DNA from: Bacteroidota bacterium
GTDB lineage: Bacteria; Bacteroidota; Bacteroidia; Bacteroidales; VadinHA17
DNA: 64,000 bases
Direction: 5' to 3'
Assembly: GCA_018262715.1 (NCBI GenBank)
Contig: JADFDS010000012.1
Span: 1 to 64,000 of the forward strand
Below the pieces are notes generated by a model. It was not told the origin of the DNA. It was given only the letters and a program-made list of their open reading frames with translations, and searched no databases. The translations under genes were made by a program, and so were the position numbers. Positions 7,831-16,261 of the stretch are shown here, piece after piece; within the stretch, counting starts at the first letter, position 1; every line of letters begins with the position of its first letter.

Positions 7831-8010
7831 TTCCACGAAGCGGATAAATAATTGTAGATGACTGCGACCACCGAATATTAGTGTGGGCGGGGCATTCATC
7901 TGCAACGCTGAATCGCCTATGGTGGACTATTCCGCGTAGCGGATCAGGCGTTGTAGAATGCGCATAAAAAACTGCATTTTGCCCGTAGGGCATAAAGCAT
8001 TGTATTACAG
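7831..8010. repeat. Array of REP-like small hairpins (about 49-bp period)
   Basis: Three clear units start at 7831, 7930 and 7979. Each has a short palindrome and then TTGTA a few bases on. The palindromes are TCCACGAAGCGGA, TCCGCGTAGCGGA and TGCCCGTAGGGCA. The last two keep perfect 5-bp stems around a GTA loop although the stem bases differ, a compensatory pattern. A fourth, worn unit may start near 7880, giving a spacing of about 49-50 bp. With the rest of 7707-8156 this is the only stretch over 300 bp without a gene; no ORF there looks real. Confidence 0.75.
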
Positions 8011-8080
8011 CATGTAGCAAACCCCAAATTTTTCCGTTATCACACACAATTTTCCCTCCGAAAACAAAGTTTTCAACAAT

Positions 8081-8120
8081 AGTGAAGAAAAATGGAGGAA
8101 AGTGGAGTAAAGTGGGAAAT
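8081..8120 (+). promoter_or_regulatory. Putative MraZ box: four 10-bp direct repeats
   Basis: Four consecutive 10-mers read AGTGAAGAAA, AATGGAGGAA, AGTGGAGTAA and AGTGGGAAAT. The last three give TGG at an exact 10-bp spacing. MraZ proteins are known to bind TGGG- or AAAGTG-type direct repeats with this helical spacing upstream of their own gene and repress the dcw operon. The array ends 8 bp before the -7-like element, so bound MraZ would cover the -33 region. Confidence 0.75.
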
Positions 8121-8127
8121 TTATTTC

Positions 8128-8135
8128 TACTTTAG
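8128..8135 (+). promoter_or_regulatory. Putative -7 element of the dcw operon (TACTTTAG)
   Basis: A 7/8 match to TAnnTTTG, 21 bp before the mraZ ATG and directly downstream of the MraZ box. The -33 region falls inside the repeats. Confidence 0.5.
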
Positions 8136-8156
8136 CCCTTCGAAACAACAACTGTG

Positions 8157-8621
8157 ATGGCCACATTTATCGGCGATTATTCATGCAGGCTTGACGCCAA
8201 GGGAAGAGTAATCCTCCCCTCCGCGTTCAAGAAACAGATGCCACCGGCAGCTGAAGATCGTTTTGTGGTCAGAAAAGACATCTTCGAAGGGTGCCTTGTC
8301 ATGTACTCGATTGACGACTGGAACAGGCAGCTCGAGAAGATCCGCAGCAGGATCAACCCATACAACAGGGAGCACAATATCTTTCTCCGCAATTTCTTCA
8401 AGGGTACCGCCGAAGTAGCACTGGACAGCAGCAACAGGCTGCTCATCCCGAAGCGTCTCCTTGACCTTGCCGGAATACAAAAAGATGTTGTTCTGGCCGG
8501 GCAGGACGGTCGCATCGAAATGTGGGCTGAGGAGGTATATGCCCGTATCGACATGCCTTCCGACGACTTTGCCAACCTGGCGGAGAAACTGCTTGGCACT
8601 CCCGATACCGGCTCAGCATAA
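8157..8621 (+). CDS. mraZ: Transcriptional regulator MraZ
   Basis: 154 residues with two AbrB-like swapped-hairpin halves. The first has DAKGRVILPSAFKK and the second LDSSNRLLIPKRLLDLAGI, the paired D-x-K/N-GR-pattern of MraZ. MraZ is the first gene of the dcw operon and represses it by binding repeats in its own promoter. The four-repeat array at 8081-8120 fits that role. The ATG at 8157 is preferred over the in-frame GTG at 8154 because the family starts M-x-x-F-x-G-x-Y. The stop overlaps the rsmH start by one base (TAATG), implying coupled translation. Confidence 0.97.
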   Translation: MATFIGDYSCRLDAKGRVILPSAFKKQMPPAAEDRFVVRKDIFEGCLVMYSIDDWNRQLEKIRSRINPYNREHNIFLRNFFKGTAEVALDSSNRLLIPKRLLDLAGIQKDVVLAGQDGRIEMWAEEVYARIDMPSDDFANLAEKLLGTPDTGSA

Positions 8622-9520
8622 TGGCAGTATATCATCTCCCGGCGCTGCTGAACGAAAGCATTGCAGGGCTCAACCTCAGGCCCGACGGGATTTATGTCGA
8701 CGTAACATTTGGCGGCGGTGGACACTCACGTGCCATTCTCAAGCAGCTCACCACAGGAAGGTTAATTGCTTTTGACCAGGATACTGACGCAGCCGCGAAT
8801 GTCATAAATGACGAACGGTTCACCCTCCTCTGCCAGAACTTCAGGTACCTGAAGAATAACCTTCGCTACCACGGTGTCAGCACCATCGACGGACTGTTAG
8901 CCGACCTGGGTGTATCATTTCACCAGTTCGATGAGCAGGAGCGGGGATTCTCGTTTCGCGGCGAAGCCGAACTTGATATGCGGATGAACAGGCAGTCGCC
9001 GGTGAAGGCCTCCGACATCCTCAGGACCTGCGAGGAGGAGAAGCTGGCCGATATTTTCTACAACTACGGTGAGCTGACCACATCGCGGAGACTGGCAGCG
9101 GCCATTGTAAAGGCCAGGGCCGCGAAACCGGTGACAACTGTCAGCGATCTTACCGCAGCGCTCAGCGGACTGGTTCCTCCGCGGGAGGAAAACAAGTTCT
9201 GGGCACGGCTGTTCCAGTCGCTTCGCATCGAAGTGAACGGAGAGCTTGATGCACTGAAAGAGATGTTAACGCAGGCTATGCAGTTGCTGAAGCCTGGCGG
9301 AAGGCTGGCAGTGATCACCTATCACTCCCTTGAAGACAGGCTGGTGAAAAACTTTTTCCGCAGCGGCAATTTCGGGGGTGAGAGTGAGAAGGATTTTTAC
9401 GGGAATGTAAGTGCGCCTCTCAGGGCGGTGAACCGCAAGGTGATTGTCCCGACAGAGCAAGAGATAATGAACAACAGCCGTGCGCGCAGCGCCAGGCTGA
9501 GGATAGCAGAGAAGATATGA
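8621..9520 (+). CDS. rsmH: 16S rRNA (cytosine1402-N4)-methyltransferase RsmH
   Basis: 299 residues. The SAM-binding region is DVTFGGGGHSRAIL, followed by LIAFDQDTDA. Further hallmarks are DGLLADLGVSFHQFDEQERGFSFR, near ITYHSLEDR, and the C-terminal NNSRARSARLRIAEK. It methylates N4 of C1402 in the 16S rRNA decoding centre. It sits in its normal place between mraZ and ftsL, with overlaps of one base upstream and four bases (ATGA) downstream. Confidence 0.98.
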   Translation: MAVYHLPALLNESIAGLNLRPDGIYVDVTFGGGGHSRAILKQLTTGRLIAFDQDTDAAANVINDERFTLLCQNFRYLKNNLRYHGVSTIDGLLADLGVSFHQFDEQERGFSFRGEAELDMRMNRQSPVKASDILRTCEEEKLADIFYNYGELTTSRRLAAAIVKARAAKPVTTVSDLTAALSGLVPPREENKFWARLFQSLRIEVNGELDALKEMLTQAMQLLKPGGRLAVITYHSLEDRLVKNFFRSGNFGGESEKDFYGNVSAPLRAVNRKVIVPTEQEIMNNSRARSARLRIAEKI

Positions 9521-9918
9521 ACGAGAGTCAGCAGTTCAAAGGCGGCGAAGAGCAGACATCCGGTCCGTCTGCACAGACGAAAGCTTCGTCCGGTAAGGGC
9601 AAGGCCGGATTCCTGAAGGGCCTGATCAGCGGCACCGTCATCTCTGACAGTATCATCCTCAAGGATGTGAGATACTCTGCGATGATAGCGCTGCTGGCTA
9701 TAATTTTCATTGCCAACAGGTTCAACGCAGAACGTGTGGAGCGAGAGATAGCTGTCCTTGAGCAGGAGGTGAGGGACCTTCGCGCGGAGTCGCTCTCCGT
9801 TTCAGCCGACCTTGGGAGCGTGAGCCGCCAGAGTGAGATAACCGACCTGGTGAAGGAACGGGGCCTCGGCCTCGAGGAACTCCGCGAACCGCCATACAGA
9901 ATTGTGGTGAGTGAATAA
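9517..9918 (+). CDS. ftsL: FtsL-like cell division protein (Bacteroidota type)
   Basis: 133 residues. A hydrophilic N-terminus of about 50 residues precedes one transmembrane segment (YSAMIALLAIIFIANRF). A coiled-coil stretch follows (AERVEREIAVLEQEVRDLRAE), ending in a short periplasmic tail. This topology, the length and the position between rsmH and ftsI identify it as the FtsL counterpart that bridges to the FtsQ and FtsWI complexes. Oddly, the frame after the TAA stays open for 33 more codons (basic, Arg/Lys/Asn-rich), to a TGA at 10018-10020, three bases before ftsI. That may reflect only the T-poor spacer. Confidence 0.9.
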   Translation: MNESQQFKGGEEQTSGPSAQTKASSGKGKAGFLKGLISGTVISDSIILKDVRYSAMIALLAIIFIANRFNAERVEREIAVLEQEVRDLRAESLSVSADLGSVSRQSEITDLVKERGLGLEELREPPYRIVVSE

Positions 9919-10023
9919 CCAGCAAGAGAATATAGGGCTATAAACAGAAACAAAAGCAGAAAACGAAGAAATTACCAAAACAAGCAGACCGCCGCAACAG
10001 GCACAACCACACTAACCTGACCA

Positions 10024-12057
10024 ATGAAGAAGACGAACAAACCGAAAGACCAGATCCTTGCCCGTACCGGGGTTATTTACGGTATCGTGGCAGTGATGGC
10101 TGTCGCCGTCTTCATCCGCATTATCATCCTGCAGTTTGTGCAGTCGGACAAGTGGGCCGCCATGGCTGACAAGGTTGTGTTTCGCAGGCAGGTCGACATG
10201 GCTGCCAGGGGCGATATCCTCTCTGACGACGGCCGCATCCTGGCAAGCTCGGTCCCGTACTACACCGTCTACATGGACACCCGCAGCTCGGGCATGGCTG
10301 ACACCACCTGGGCCAACGGCATCAACGGCCTCTGCCGCGGTCTCTCGAAATATGTAGGAGGCAACACACCCGAGGGATGGAAGAACGCCCTCACCAATGC
10401 GCGCAGGCGCGGAGACAGGTATTACCTCATCAAGAGACATGTGAGCTACGAGACGCTCAAGCATCTGAAGGAACTCCCGATCTTCCGTCACGGCAAATTC
10501 CGCGGCGGTCTGCTCTACCAGCCTGAGAACAGGCGCATTATGCCCAACGGACTTCTCGCAAAGCGAACAATAGGATACATCACGGAGGACACACTCGCGA
10601 ACATCGTCGGCATTGAGGGATCATTCAATAACTACCTCGCCGGGAAGGACGGGCTGAAGGTGCAGCAGCGCCTGACAGGAGGAGCATGGATCGATGTCGA
10701 TAACCTCGAGACGGTACACGCCCGCCCCGGAGACGATATTGTCACCACCATCGATCTTGACCTGCAGGATGCGACAGAGAACGCTTTGTACAAGCAGCTC
10801 TCGAAACACAAAGCCCATCACGGTTGCGCTGTGGTGATGGAGGTGAAGACCGGCGACATCAAGGCCATCGCAAACCTCGAGATAGGATCTGACGGACTGT
10901 ACCATGAGACCTACAACTACGCAGTAGGCGAAAGCACGGAGCCCGGCTCCACCTTCAAGCTGATGTCGATGATCGTTGCACTGGAAGATGGCGTCATCGG
11001 TCTTCATGATACAATCAACACCGGCGACGGCACCGTAAAGTACTATGACAAGGTGATCCGCGACCATGAGGATGAGGGGCTGGGCAAAATCACTGCCCGC
11101 GAGGTATTTGAGCACTCCTCCAACGTAGGAACCGCCAAAATCATCTACGAAAACTACAAGGACAATCCCCGCCGCTACGTCGACCGCCTCTATTCGATGA
11201 AGATCAACAAGCCTCTCGACCTTCAGATCAAGGGCGAGGGCAAGCCCGTCATCCGTGCCCCCGGCGACAAGCTCTGGTCAGGCATCTCGCTGCCAATGAT
11301 GTCACACGGTTACGAGGTGCAGATGACTCCGCTGCAGATACTTACCTTCTACAATGCGGTGGCCAACGGTGGCAAGATGGTAAAACCCAGGTTCGTCACC
11401 GAGGTCAGAGACGGCAACCGGGTAGTGAAATCGTTTGACACCGAGGTGATCACTAACGCCATCTGCTCCCGCTCCACCATCCGCAAGGCGCAGTCGCTGC
11501 TCGAGGGTGTTGTTGAGGAAGGCACCGCAAAGAACCTGAAGAACAGCAATTACAAGATCGCAGGTAAGACCGGTACGGCGCAGATAGCAAATGCCCGGCA
11601 CGGTTACCGCTCCGGTGCCAGGATTTCATACCAGGCATCGTTCGTGGGGTATTTCCCTGCTGATGATCCGCTCTACTCTTGTATTGTGGTTGTCAACGCC
11701 CCTTCCAACTGGGTTTATTACGGGAACGTGGTCTCGGGCCCTGTCTTTAAGGAGATTGCAGACAAGGTATATGCAAGCAGTTTTTACCGTGATCTCCATG
11801 CACTTAACCCGGAGGGTGATGAAAAGGTCACCCTGCGCGAAGCTTCGAGTGAAGTGGGAAAGAATGATCTCACGGTTGCCGGAGGGGTTATGCCGAATGT
11901 GGTGGGAATGGGTTTGCGTGATGCGATTTACATGCTTGAGAACAGCGGGCTGAGGGTGCATTACACCGGTCGCGGAAGGGTGGTGAAGCAGTCGCCCCAG
12001 CCAGGCGTCAGGGTATCCAGGGGCGCCACGGTGGCAGTCGAGCTGAGGTTGAGATGA
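10024..12057 (+). CDS. ftsI: Peptidoglycan transpeptidase FtsI/PBP3-type with PASTA domain
   Basis: 677 residues, a class B PBP. It has one N-terminal membrane anchor (about residues 15-38), a dimerisation region, and a transpeptidase domain with SxxK as STFK (Ser near 309), SxN as SSN (near 365-367) and KTG near 515. A C-terminal PASTA domain (about 615-677) has MPNVVGMGLRDAIYMLENSGL and ends VSRGATVAVELRL. It cross-links septal peptidoglycan with FtsW. A C-terminal PASTA domain is absent from enterobacterial FtsI but common in Bacteroidota and in Spo5D-type PBPs. It is preceded by a 105-bp T-poor spacer. Confidence 0.97.
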   Translation: MKKTNKPKDQILARTGVIYGIVAVMAVAVFIRIIILQFVQSDKWAAMADKVVFRRQVDMAARGDILSDDGRILASSVPYYTVYMDTRSSGMADTTWANGINGLCRGLSKYVGGNTPEGWKNALTNARRRGDRYYLIKRHVSYETLKHLKELPIFRHGKFRGGLLYQPENRRIMPNGLLAKRTIGYITEDTLANIVGIEGSFNNYLAGKDGLKVQQRLTGGAWIDVDNLETVHARPGDDIVTTIDLDLQDATENALYKQLSKHKAHHGCAVVMEVKTGDIKAIANLEIGSDGLYHETYNYAVGESTEPGSTFKLMSMIVALEDGVIGLHDTINTGDGTVKYYDKVIRDHEDEGLGKITAREVFEHSSNVGTAKIIYENYKDNPRRYVDRLYSMKINKPLDLQIKGEGKPVIRAPGDKLWSGISLPMMSHGYEVQMTPLQILTFYNAVANGGKMVKPRFVTEVRDGNRVVKSFDTEVITNAICSRSTIRKAQSLLEGVVEEGTAKNLKNSNYKIAGKTGTAQIANARHGYRSGARISYQASFVGYFPADDPLYSCIVVVNAPSNWVYYGNVVSGPVFKEIADKVYASSFYRDLHALNPEGDEKVTLREASSEVGKNDLTVAGGVMPNVVGMGLRDAIYMLENSGLRVHYTGRGRVVKQSPQPGVRVSRGATVAVELRLR

Positions 12058-12100
12058 GTGTCGGGCCGGCAGACAGGTGCAGATGAACTGAAAAGAAGTG

Positions 12101-13558
12101 ATGAAAGAGTTAAAACATATACTGAAGGAGCTGAGTGTTACCTACATCTACGGAGATGAGGCAAAGCTTATCACCGGTGTTACGGCTGACTCGCGCGAAG
12201 TTAAGGCGGGCAGCCTTTTCATAGCTGTCAGGGGCACAAAGAGCGATGGCCACGCATTCATTGGCAAAGCCGTGGAAGCAGGGGCTGCCGCTGTTATCTG
12301 TGAGCAGCTTCCCGATGCCCTTCATGAGGGTGTGACCATGATCATTGTTGATGACACTGCCGCCGCAACCGGCATGGCAGCCTCGGCATTCTATGACTAT
12401 CCCTCGCGCAAGCTGAGACTGACGGGCGTCACCGGCACCAACGGCAAGACCACCATCGCCACACTCCTTTATAATATGTTCGATGCGCTCGGTTACAAGT
12501 GCGGTCTTCTCTCCACGGTCTGCAACTATGTCTTCCGCACTCGGCGCGATGCCTCCCACACCACCCCGGATCCGGTCAGGCTCAATGCCCTCCTTGCCGA
12601 AATGGTTGACCAGGGGTGCGAGTATGCCTTCATGGAGGTGAGCTCGCATGCCGTTGAGCAGAAGCGTATTGCCGGGCTCCATTTTGCCGGCGGCATTTTT
12701 ACCAACCTGACGCATGACCACCTCGACTATCACAAGACATTTGACAATTACCTGGCAGCCAAGAAGAAGTTCTTTGACGGGCTCACGCCCGAAGCTTTTT
12801 CACTTGTCAACAACGATGACCGCAACGGGAGCGTCATGGTGCAGAACTGCAGGGCCTCGAAGCATACCTTCAGCATGCGCGGCATGGCTGACTTCCGGTG
12901 CAACATCATCGAGCAGGGATTCGAGGGAATGCTCCTGAAGGTCAACGGCACCGAGGTATGGACCCATTTCATCGGCGACTACAACGCATCAAACCTGCTG
13001 GCAGTTTATGGCGGCGCCATACTGCTGGGCGCAAATAAAGAGGAGGTGCTGTCGGTACTCAGCAACCTTCGTCCCGTTGACGGCCGCATGGAGGTTATCC
13101 GCTCTGACAACGGAATTACCGGTATCGTTGACTATGCACACACCCCTGACGCGGTAGAGAACGTGATAGAAGCCATTAACAGGCTGCGGCAGGGTGCAGG
13201 CAAGCTGATTGTGGTGGTTGGAGCGGGAGGCGACCGTGACCGGACGAAGCGGCCGGTGATGGCACGTATTGCCGCTGCGGGTGCCGACAGGCTGATACTG
13301 ACTTCGGACAATCCCCGCAGCGAGGACCCTGACAGCATTATTGATGATATGCAGGCTGGCCTTACACCAGACGTTGTTCCGAAGATGATCCGCATCACCG
13401 GCCGCGCAGATGCCATAAGGGCTGCAGTGATGCTGGCCACGCCGGGAGACATCGTGCTGGTTGCAGGCAAGGGGCATGAAACCTACCAGGAGGTCAAGGG
13501 TGTGAGACACCACTTCGACGACAGGGAAGAACTACGCAAAGCATTTAAAATGAGTTGA
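12101..13558 (+). CDS. murE: UDP-MurNAc-L-Ala-D-Glu:meso-diaminopimelate ligase MurE
   Basis: 485 residues. It has the Mur-ligase layout: an N-terminal UDP-substrate domain, then the ATP site [13 protein letters not shown] near residue 110, then [22 protein letters not shown], and a C-terminal ligase domain. The motif DNPR near residue 403 ([10 protein letters not shown]) is the signature for meso-DAP rather than lysine, so the stem peptide should contain meso-DAP. The ATG at 12101 is chosen over the in-frame GTG one codon earlier. It starts 43 bp after ftsI and ends one base before mraY. Confidence 0.97.
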   Translation: MKELKHILKELSVTYIYGDEAKLITGVTADSREVKAGSLFIAVRGTKSDGHAFIGKAVEAGAAAVICEQLPDALHEGVTMIIVDDTAAATGMAASAFYDYPSRKLRLTGVTGTNGKTTIATLLYNMFDALGYKCGLLSTVCNYVFRTRRDASHTTPDPVRLNALLAEMVDQGCEYAFMEVSSHAVEQKRIAGLHFAGGIFTNLTHDHLDYHKTFDNYLAAKKKFFDGLTPEAFSLVNNDDRNGSVMVQNCRASKHTFSMRGMADFRCNIIEQGFEGMLLKVNGTEVWTHFIGDYNASNLLAVYGGAILLGANKEEVLSVLSNLRPVDGRMEVIRSDNGITGIVDYAHTPDAVENVIEAINRLRQGAGKLIVVVGAGGDRDRTKRPVMARIAAAGADRLILTSDNPRSEDPDSIIDDMQAGLTPDVVPKMIRITGRADAIRAAVMLATPGDIVLVAGKGHETYQEVKGVRHHFDDREELRKAFKMS

Positions 13559-13559
13559 T

Positions 13560-14840
13560 ATGCTGTACTATCTCTTCAGATATCTTGACACTTTGGGTGT
13601 CCCCGGCGCAGGGGTTTTCAACTACCTCTCATTCAGGTCTGCCGCTGCGGTCATTACCTCCCTGCTGATTGCCATGCTGATCGGCAAGAAGATCATTTAT
13701 TTCCTGCAGCGCAAACAGATAGGGGAGACAATCCGCAACCTCGATCTCGAGGGGCAGTACCGCAAGCAGGGCACCCCATCGATGGGCGGCCTCATCATAA
13801 TTGCATCCATCCTCGTGCCGGTGCTTCTCTTCGCCAGGCTCGACAACGTCTATATCATCCTGATGATCATAACCACAATCTGGGTGGGATTCATCGGGTT
13901 CATGGATGATTACATCAAGATATTCAAAAAGAACAAAGAAGGGCTGGCCGGCAGGTTCAAGATCCTCGGACAGATCGGGCTTGGCCTGATAGTAGCCCTG
14001 ACCCTCTATTTAAGTGACGATGTTGTTGTGCGTGTCAATGTCGCTCCGCCGGCAGGAGTCACCGTGGCTTCGGCGGATGCTGCGTATGATGATCCGGCCG
14101 TGACTGCAGAAAACAGAACCGTTGTACTCCAGCAACAGTCCACAGCCGTCAACGTTAAGTCGACCAAGACCACCATCCCTTTCGTAAAGAACAATGAGTT
14201 CGACTATGCGTGGCTTGTCCCCTTCGCCAGGGGCGAAACTAAGCAACTGCTGGGGTGGCTGGTCTTTATGGCCATGGTGGTATTCGTGGTTGTTGCTGTC
14301 TCGAACGGGGTTAACCTGACCGATGGCCTTGACGGGCTGGCGACGGGTACAAGTGCCGTGGCGGGAGTGACGCTCGGGATTCTGGCATATGTATCAGGTA
14401 ACATCATCTATGCCAACTACCTTAAAATAATGTACCTGCCGAACATCGGCGAGCTGGTGATCTTTGCCGCAGCCTTCGCGGGAGCCCTTGTGGGATTCTT
14501 ATGGTACAACTCGTACCCGGCACAGGTATTCATGGGCGACACCGGCAGCCTGACCCTCGGGGGGATCATTGCCGTGTTCGCCATTGTGATCAGAAAAGAG
14601 CTTCTGATACCCATCCTGTGCGGCATCTTCTTCGTGGAGAGCCTCTCGGTGATGCTGCAGGTAAGCTGGTTTAAAAGAACCAAACGGAAATATGGCGAGG
14701 GGAGGCGCATATTCCTGATGGCGCCGCTGCACCATCACTATCAGAAGAAGGGATATGCTGAACCAAAGATAGTTACACGTTTCTGGATAGTCGCAATCAT
14801 ACTGGCGGTGATCAGCGTGGTGACACTGAAAACAAGATAA
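13560..14840 (+). CDS. mraY: Phospho-MurNAc-pentapeptide transferase MraY
   Basis: 426 residues, longer than the roughly 360 of E. coli MraY. It is a polytopic inner-membrane enzyme that transfers phospho-MurNAc-pentapeptide to undecaprenyl phosphate to make lipid I. Hallmarks include [53 protein letters not shown] and the histidine triplet in [11 protein letters not shown]. The extra length is a hydrophilic insertion at about residues 155-225 (from [15 protein letters not shown] to NNEFDYAW) between membrane helices. Bacteroidota MraY proteins generally have such an insert. The start follows murE by one base. Confidence 0.97.
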   Translation: MLYYLFRYLDTLGVPGAGVFNYLSFRSAAAVITSLLIAMLIGKKIIYFLQRKQIGETIRNLDLEGQYRKQGTPSMGGLIIIASILVPVLLFARLDNVYIILMIITTIWVGFIGFMDDYIKIFKKNKEGLAGRFKILGQIGLGLIVALTLYLSDDVVVRVNVAPPAGVTVASADAAYDDPAVTAENRTVVLQQQSTAVNVKSTKTTIPFVKNNEFDYAWLVPFARGETKQLLGWLVFMAMVVFVVVAVSNGVNLTDGLDGLATGTSAVAGVTLGILAYVSGNIIYANYLKIMYLPNIGELVIFAAAFAGALVGFLWYNSYPAQVFMGDTGSLTLGGIIAVFAIVIRKELLIPILCGIFFVESLSVMLQVSWFKRTKRKYGEGRRIFLMAPLHHHYQKKGYAEPKIVTRFWIVAIILAVISVVTLKTR

Positions 14841-14845
14841 AAAAC

Positions 14846-14917
14846 GAACCAGGCCGGGGGGCATTGAAGATACGGCTGAGAATGAACCAGGCGTGGTAAG
14901 ACTGAAGATAAGACAGA
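14846..14917 (+). repeat. Imperfect 38-bp tandem duplication in the mraY-murD spacer
   Basis: GAACCAGGC (14846 and 14884) and TGAAGATA (14865 and 14903) both recur at an offset of 38 bp, marking an eroded tandem duplication. The second copy has an ATGAAC (14882) resembling the real murD start ATGAAC at 14918, but it opens only a five-codon frame. Confidence 0.65.
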
Positions 14918-16255
14918 ATGAACAAAAGAATTGTAATACTGGGTGCGGGAGAGAGCGGTGCGGGATCGGCTGTGCTGGCTCAACAGAAGGGATTTGACGT
15001 TTTCGTGAGCGACAGCGGCTCGGTAAAGGACAAGTACCGTGAGATACTGGTCTCCCACAACATCGCTTTTGAAGAGGGGAAGCACACCCCTGAGCTGATT
15101 ATGAACGCCGGCGAGGTGATCAAGAGTCCCGGCCTGCACGAGGATAATCCACTTGTTGTGGCCATACGTGAAAAGGGCATCCCGGTGATTTCCGAGATCG
15201 AGTTTGCCGGCCGTTACACAGATGCCGTCAAGATATGCGTGACGGGAAGCAACGGCAAGACCACCACCACGAACCTGATCTATCACATGATGAAGAAGGC
15301 CGGGCTCAACGTAGCCATGACCGGCAATGTGGGGAACAGTTTCGCAATGGCAGTGGCACAGGGCGGATATGATTACTATGTGATTGAACTCAGCAGCTTC
15401 CAGCTCGACGGAATGTATGACTTCAGGGCTGAGATAGCAATACTTATGAATATCACCCCCGACCATCTCGACAGGTATGACCACGAGATGCAAAACTACG
15501 TCGACTCCAAGATGAGGGTGATCCGGAACCAGACCGGAGCCGACCATTTCATCTGGTGTGCCGACGATCCCATTACTGCCAGGGAAGTGGCCGCGCGTAT
15601 CATTGACGCTCATTCCCTTCCATTCTCCATTGACAGGCGGGAGGGGATGGCTGCATCCATTGAAAACGAAAACCTGATTCTAAACATAACCGAAAAAACC
15701 AGCCTTATGACCATTCACGACCTGGCGCTGAAAGGACGCCACAATACCTACAACTCGATGGCCGCGGCCATCGCCGGAAAGGTTCTCAACATCCGCAAGG
15801 AGACGATACGCGAGAGTCTGGCAGACTTCCAGGGAGTGGAGCACCGGCTCGAGTCCGTCATCATGGTGGCGGGTATCAACTTCATCAATGACTCGAAGGC
15901 GACCAACGTCAACTCCACCTGGTATGCCCTCGAGTGCATGAAGACCGATGTGGTGTGGATCGCCGGCGGCATTGACAAGGGGAATGACTACAGCGAGCTT
16001 AACACCGTGGTGAAGGAGAAGGTGAAGGCTATCGTTTGCCTGGGCAAGGATAACTCGAAGATCATCAGCGCCTTTGGCGATATGGTCCCCACCATCGTCG
16101 AGACAGGCTCGATGGAGGAGGCAGTCAAATCGGCTTATTATCTCGCCCACAAGGGCGATACGGTGCTGCTTTCACCGGCGTGCGCCAGCTTCGACCTGTT
16201 CCGGAATTACGAGGACCGCGGGCGGCAGTTTAAAATGTGTGTCAGAAATCTGTAG
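14918..16255 (+). CDS. murD: UDP-N-acetylmuramoyl-L-alanine--D-glutamate ligase MurD
   Basis: 445 residues, normal MurD length. The N-terminus IVILGAGESGAGSAVLAQQ is the nucleotide-sugar fold. The ATP site is CVTGSNGKTTTTN near residue 110, followed by NITPDHLDRY and the C-terminal FINDSKATNVNSTWYAL, then IAGGIDKG. It adds D-glutamate to UDP-MurNAc-L-Ala in the cytoplasm. It is preceded by a 77-bp spacer carrying a degenerate tandem duplication and is followed six bases later by ftsW. Confidence 0.98.
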   Translation: MNKRIVILGAGESGAGSAVLAQQKGFDVFVSDSGSVKDKYREILVSHNIAFEEGKHTPELIMNAGEVIKSPGLHEDNPLVVAIREKGIPVISEIEFAGRYTDAVKICVTGSNGKTTTTNLIYHMMKKAGLNVAMTGNVGNSFAMAVAQGGYDYYVIELSSFQLDGMYDFRAEIAILMNITPDHLDRYDHEMQNYVDSKMRVIRNQTGADHFIWCADDPITAREVAARIIDAHSLPFSIDRREGMAASIENENLILNITEKTSLMTIHDLALKGRHNTYNSMAAAIAGKVLNIRKETIRESLADFQGVEHRLESVIMVAGINFINDSKATNVNSTWYALECMKTDVVWIAGGIDKGNDYSELNTVVKEKVKAIVCLGKDNSKIISAFGDMVPTIVETGSMEEAVKSAYYLAHKGDTVLLSPACASFDLFRNYEDRGRQFKMCVRNL

Positions 16256-16261
16256 GGGAGT

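Noticed and set aside
7787-8047. 86-codon minus-strand ORF in the gene-free stretch before mraZ
   Set aside because: It runs through the hairpin array, with Cys/His-rich random-looking translation and no promoter-like element; the repeats explain the sequence better.
9517-9918. Treating ftsL as a pseudogene because its frame continues after the stop
   Set aside because: The 133-residue product has complete FtsL topology; the extension is only a possibility and is recorded as a finding.
14741-15613. 290-codon minus-strand ORF over mraY/murD
   Set aside because: It lies antisense to two certain genes, and its His/Val-rich translation reflects codon complement bias.
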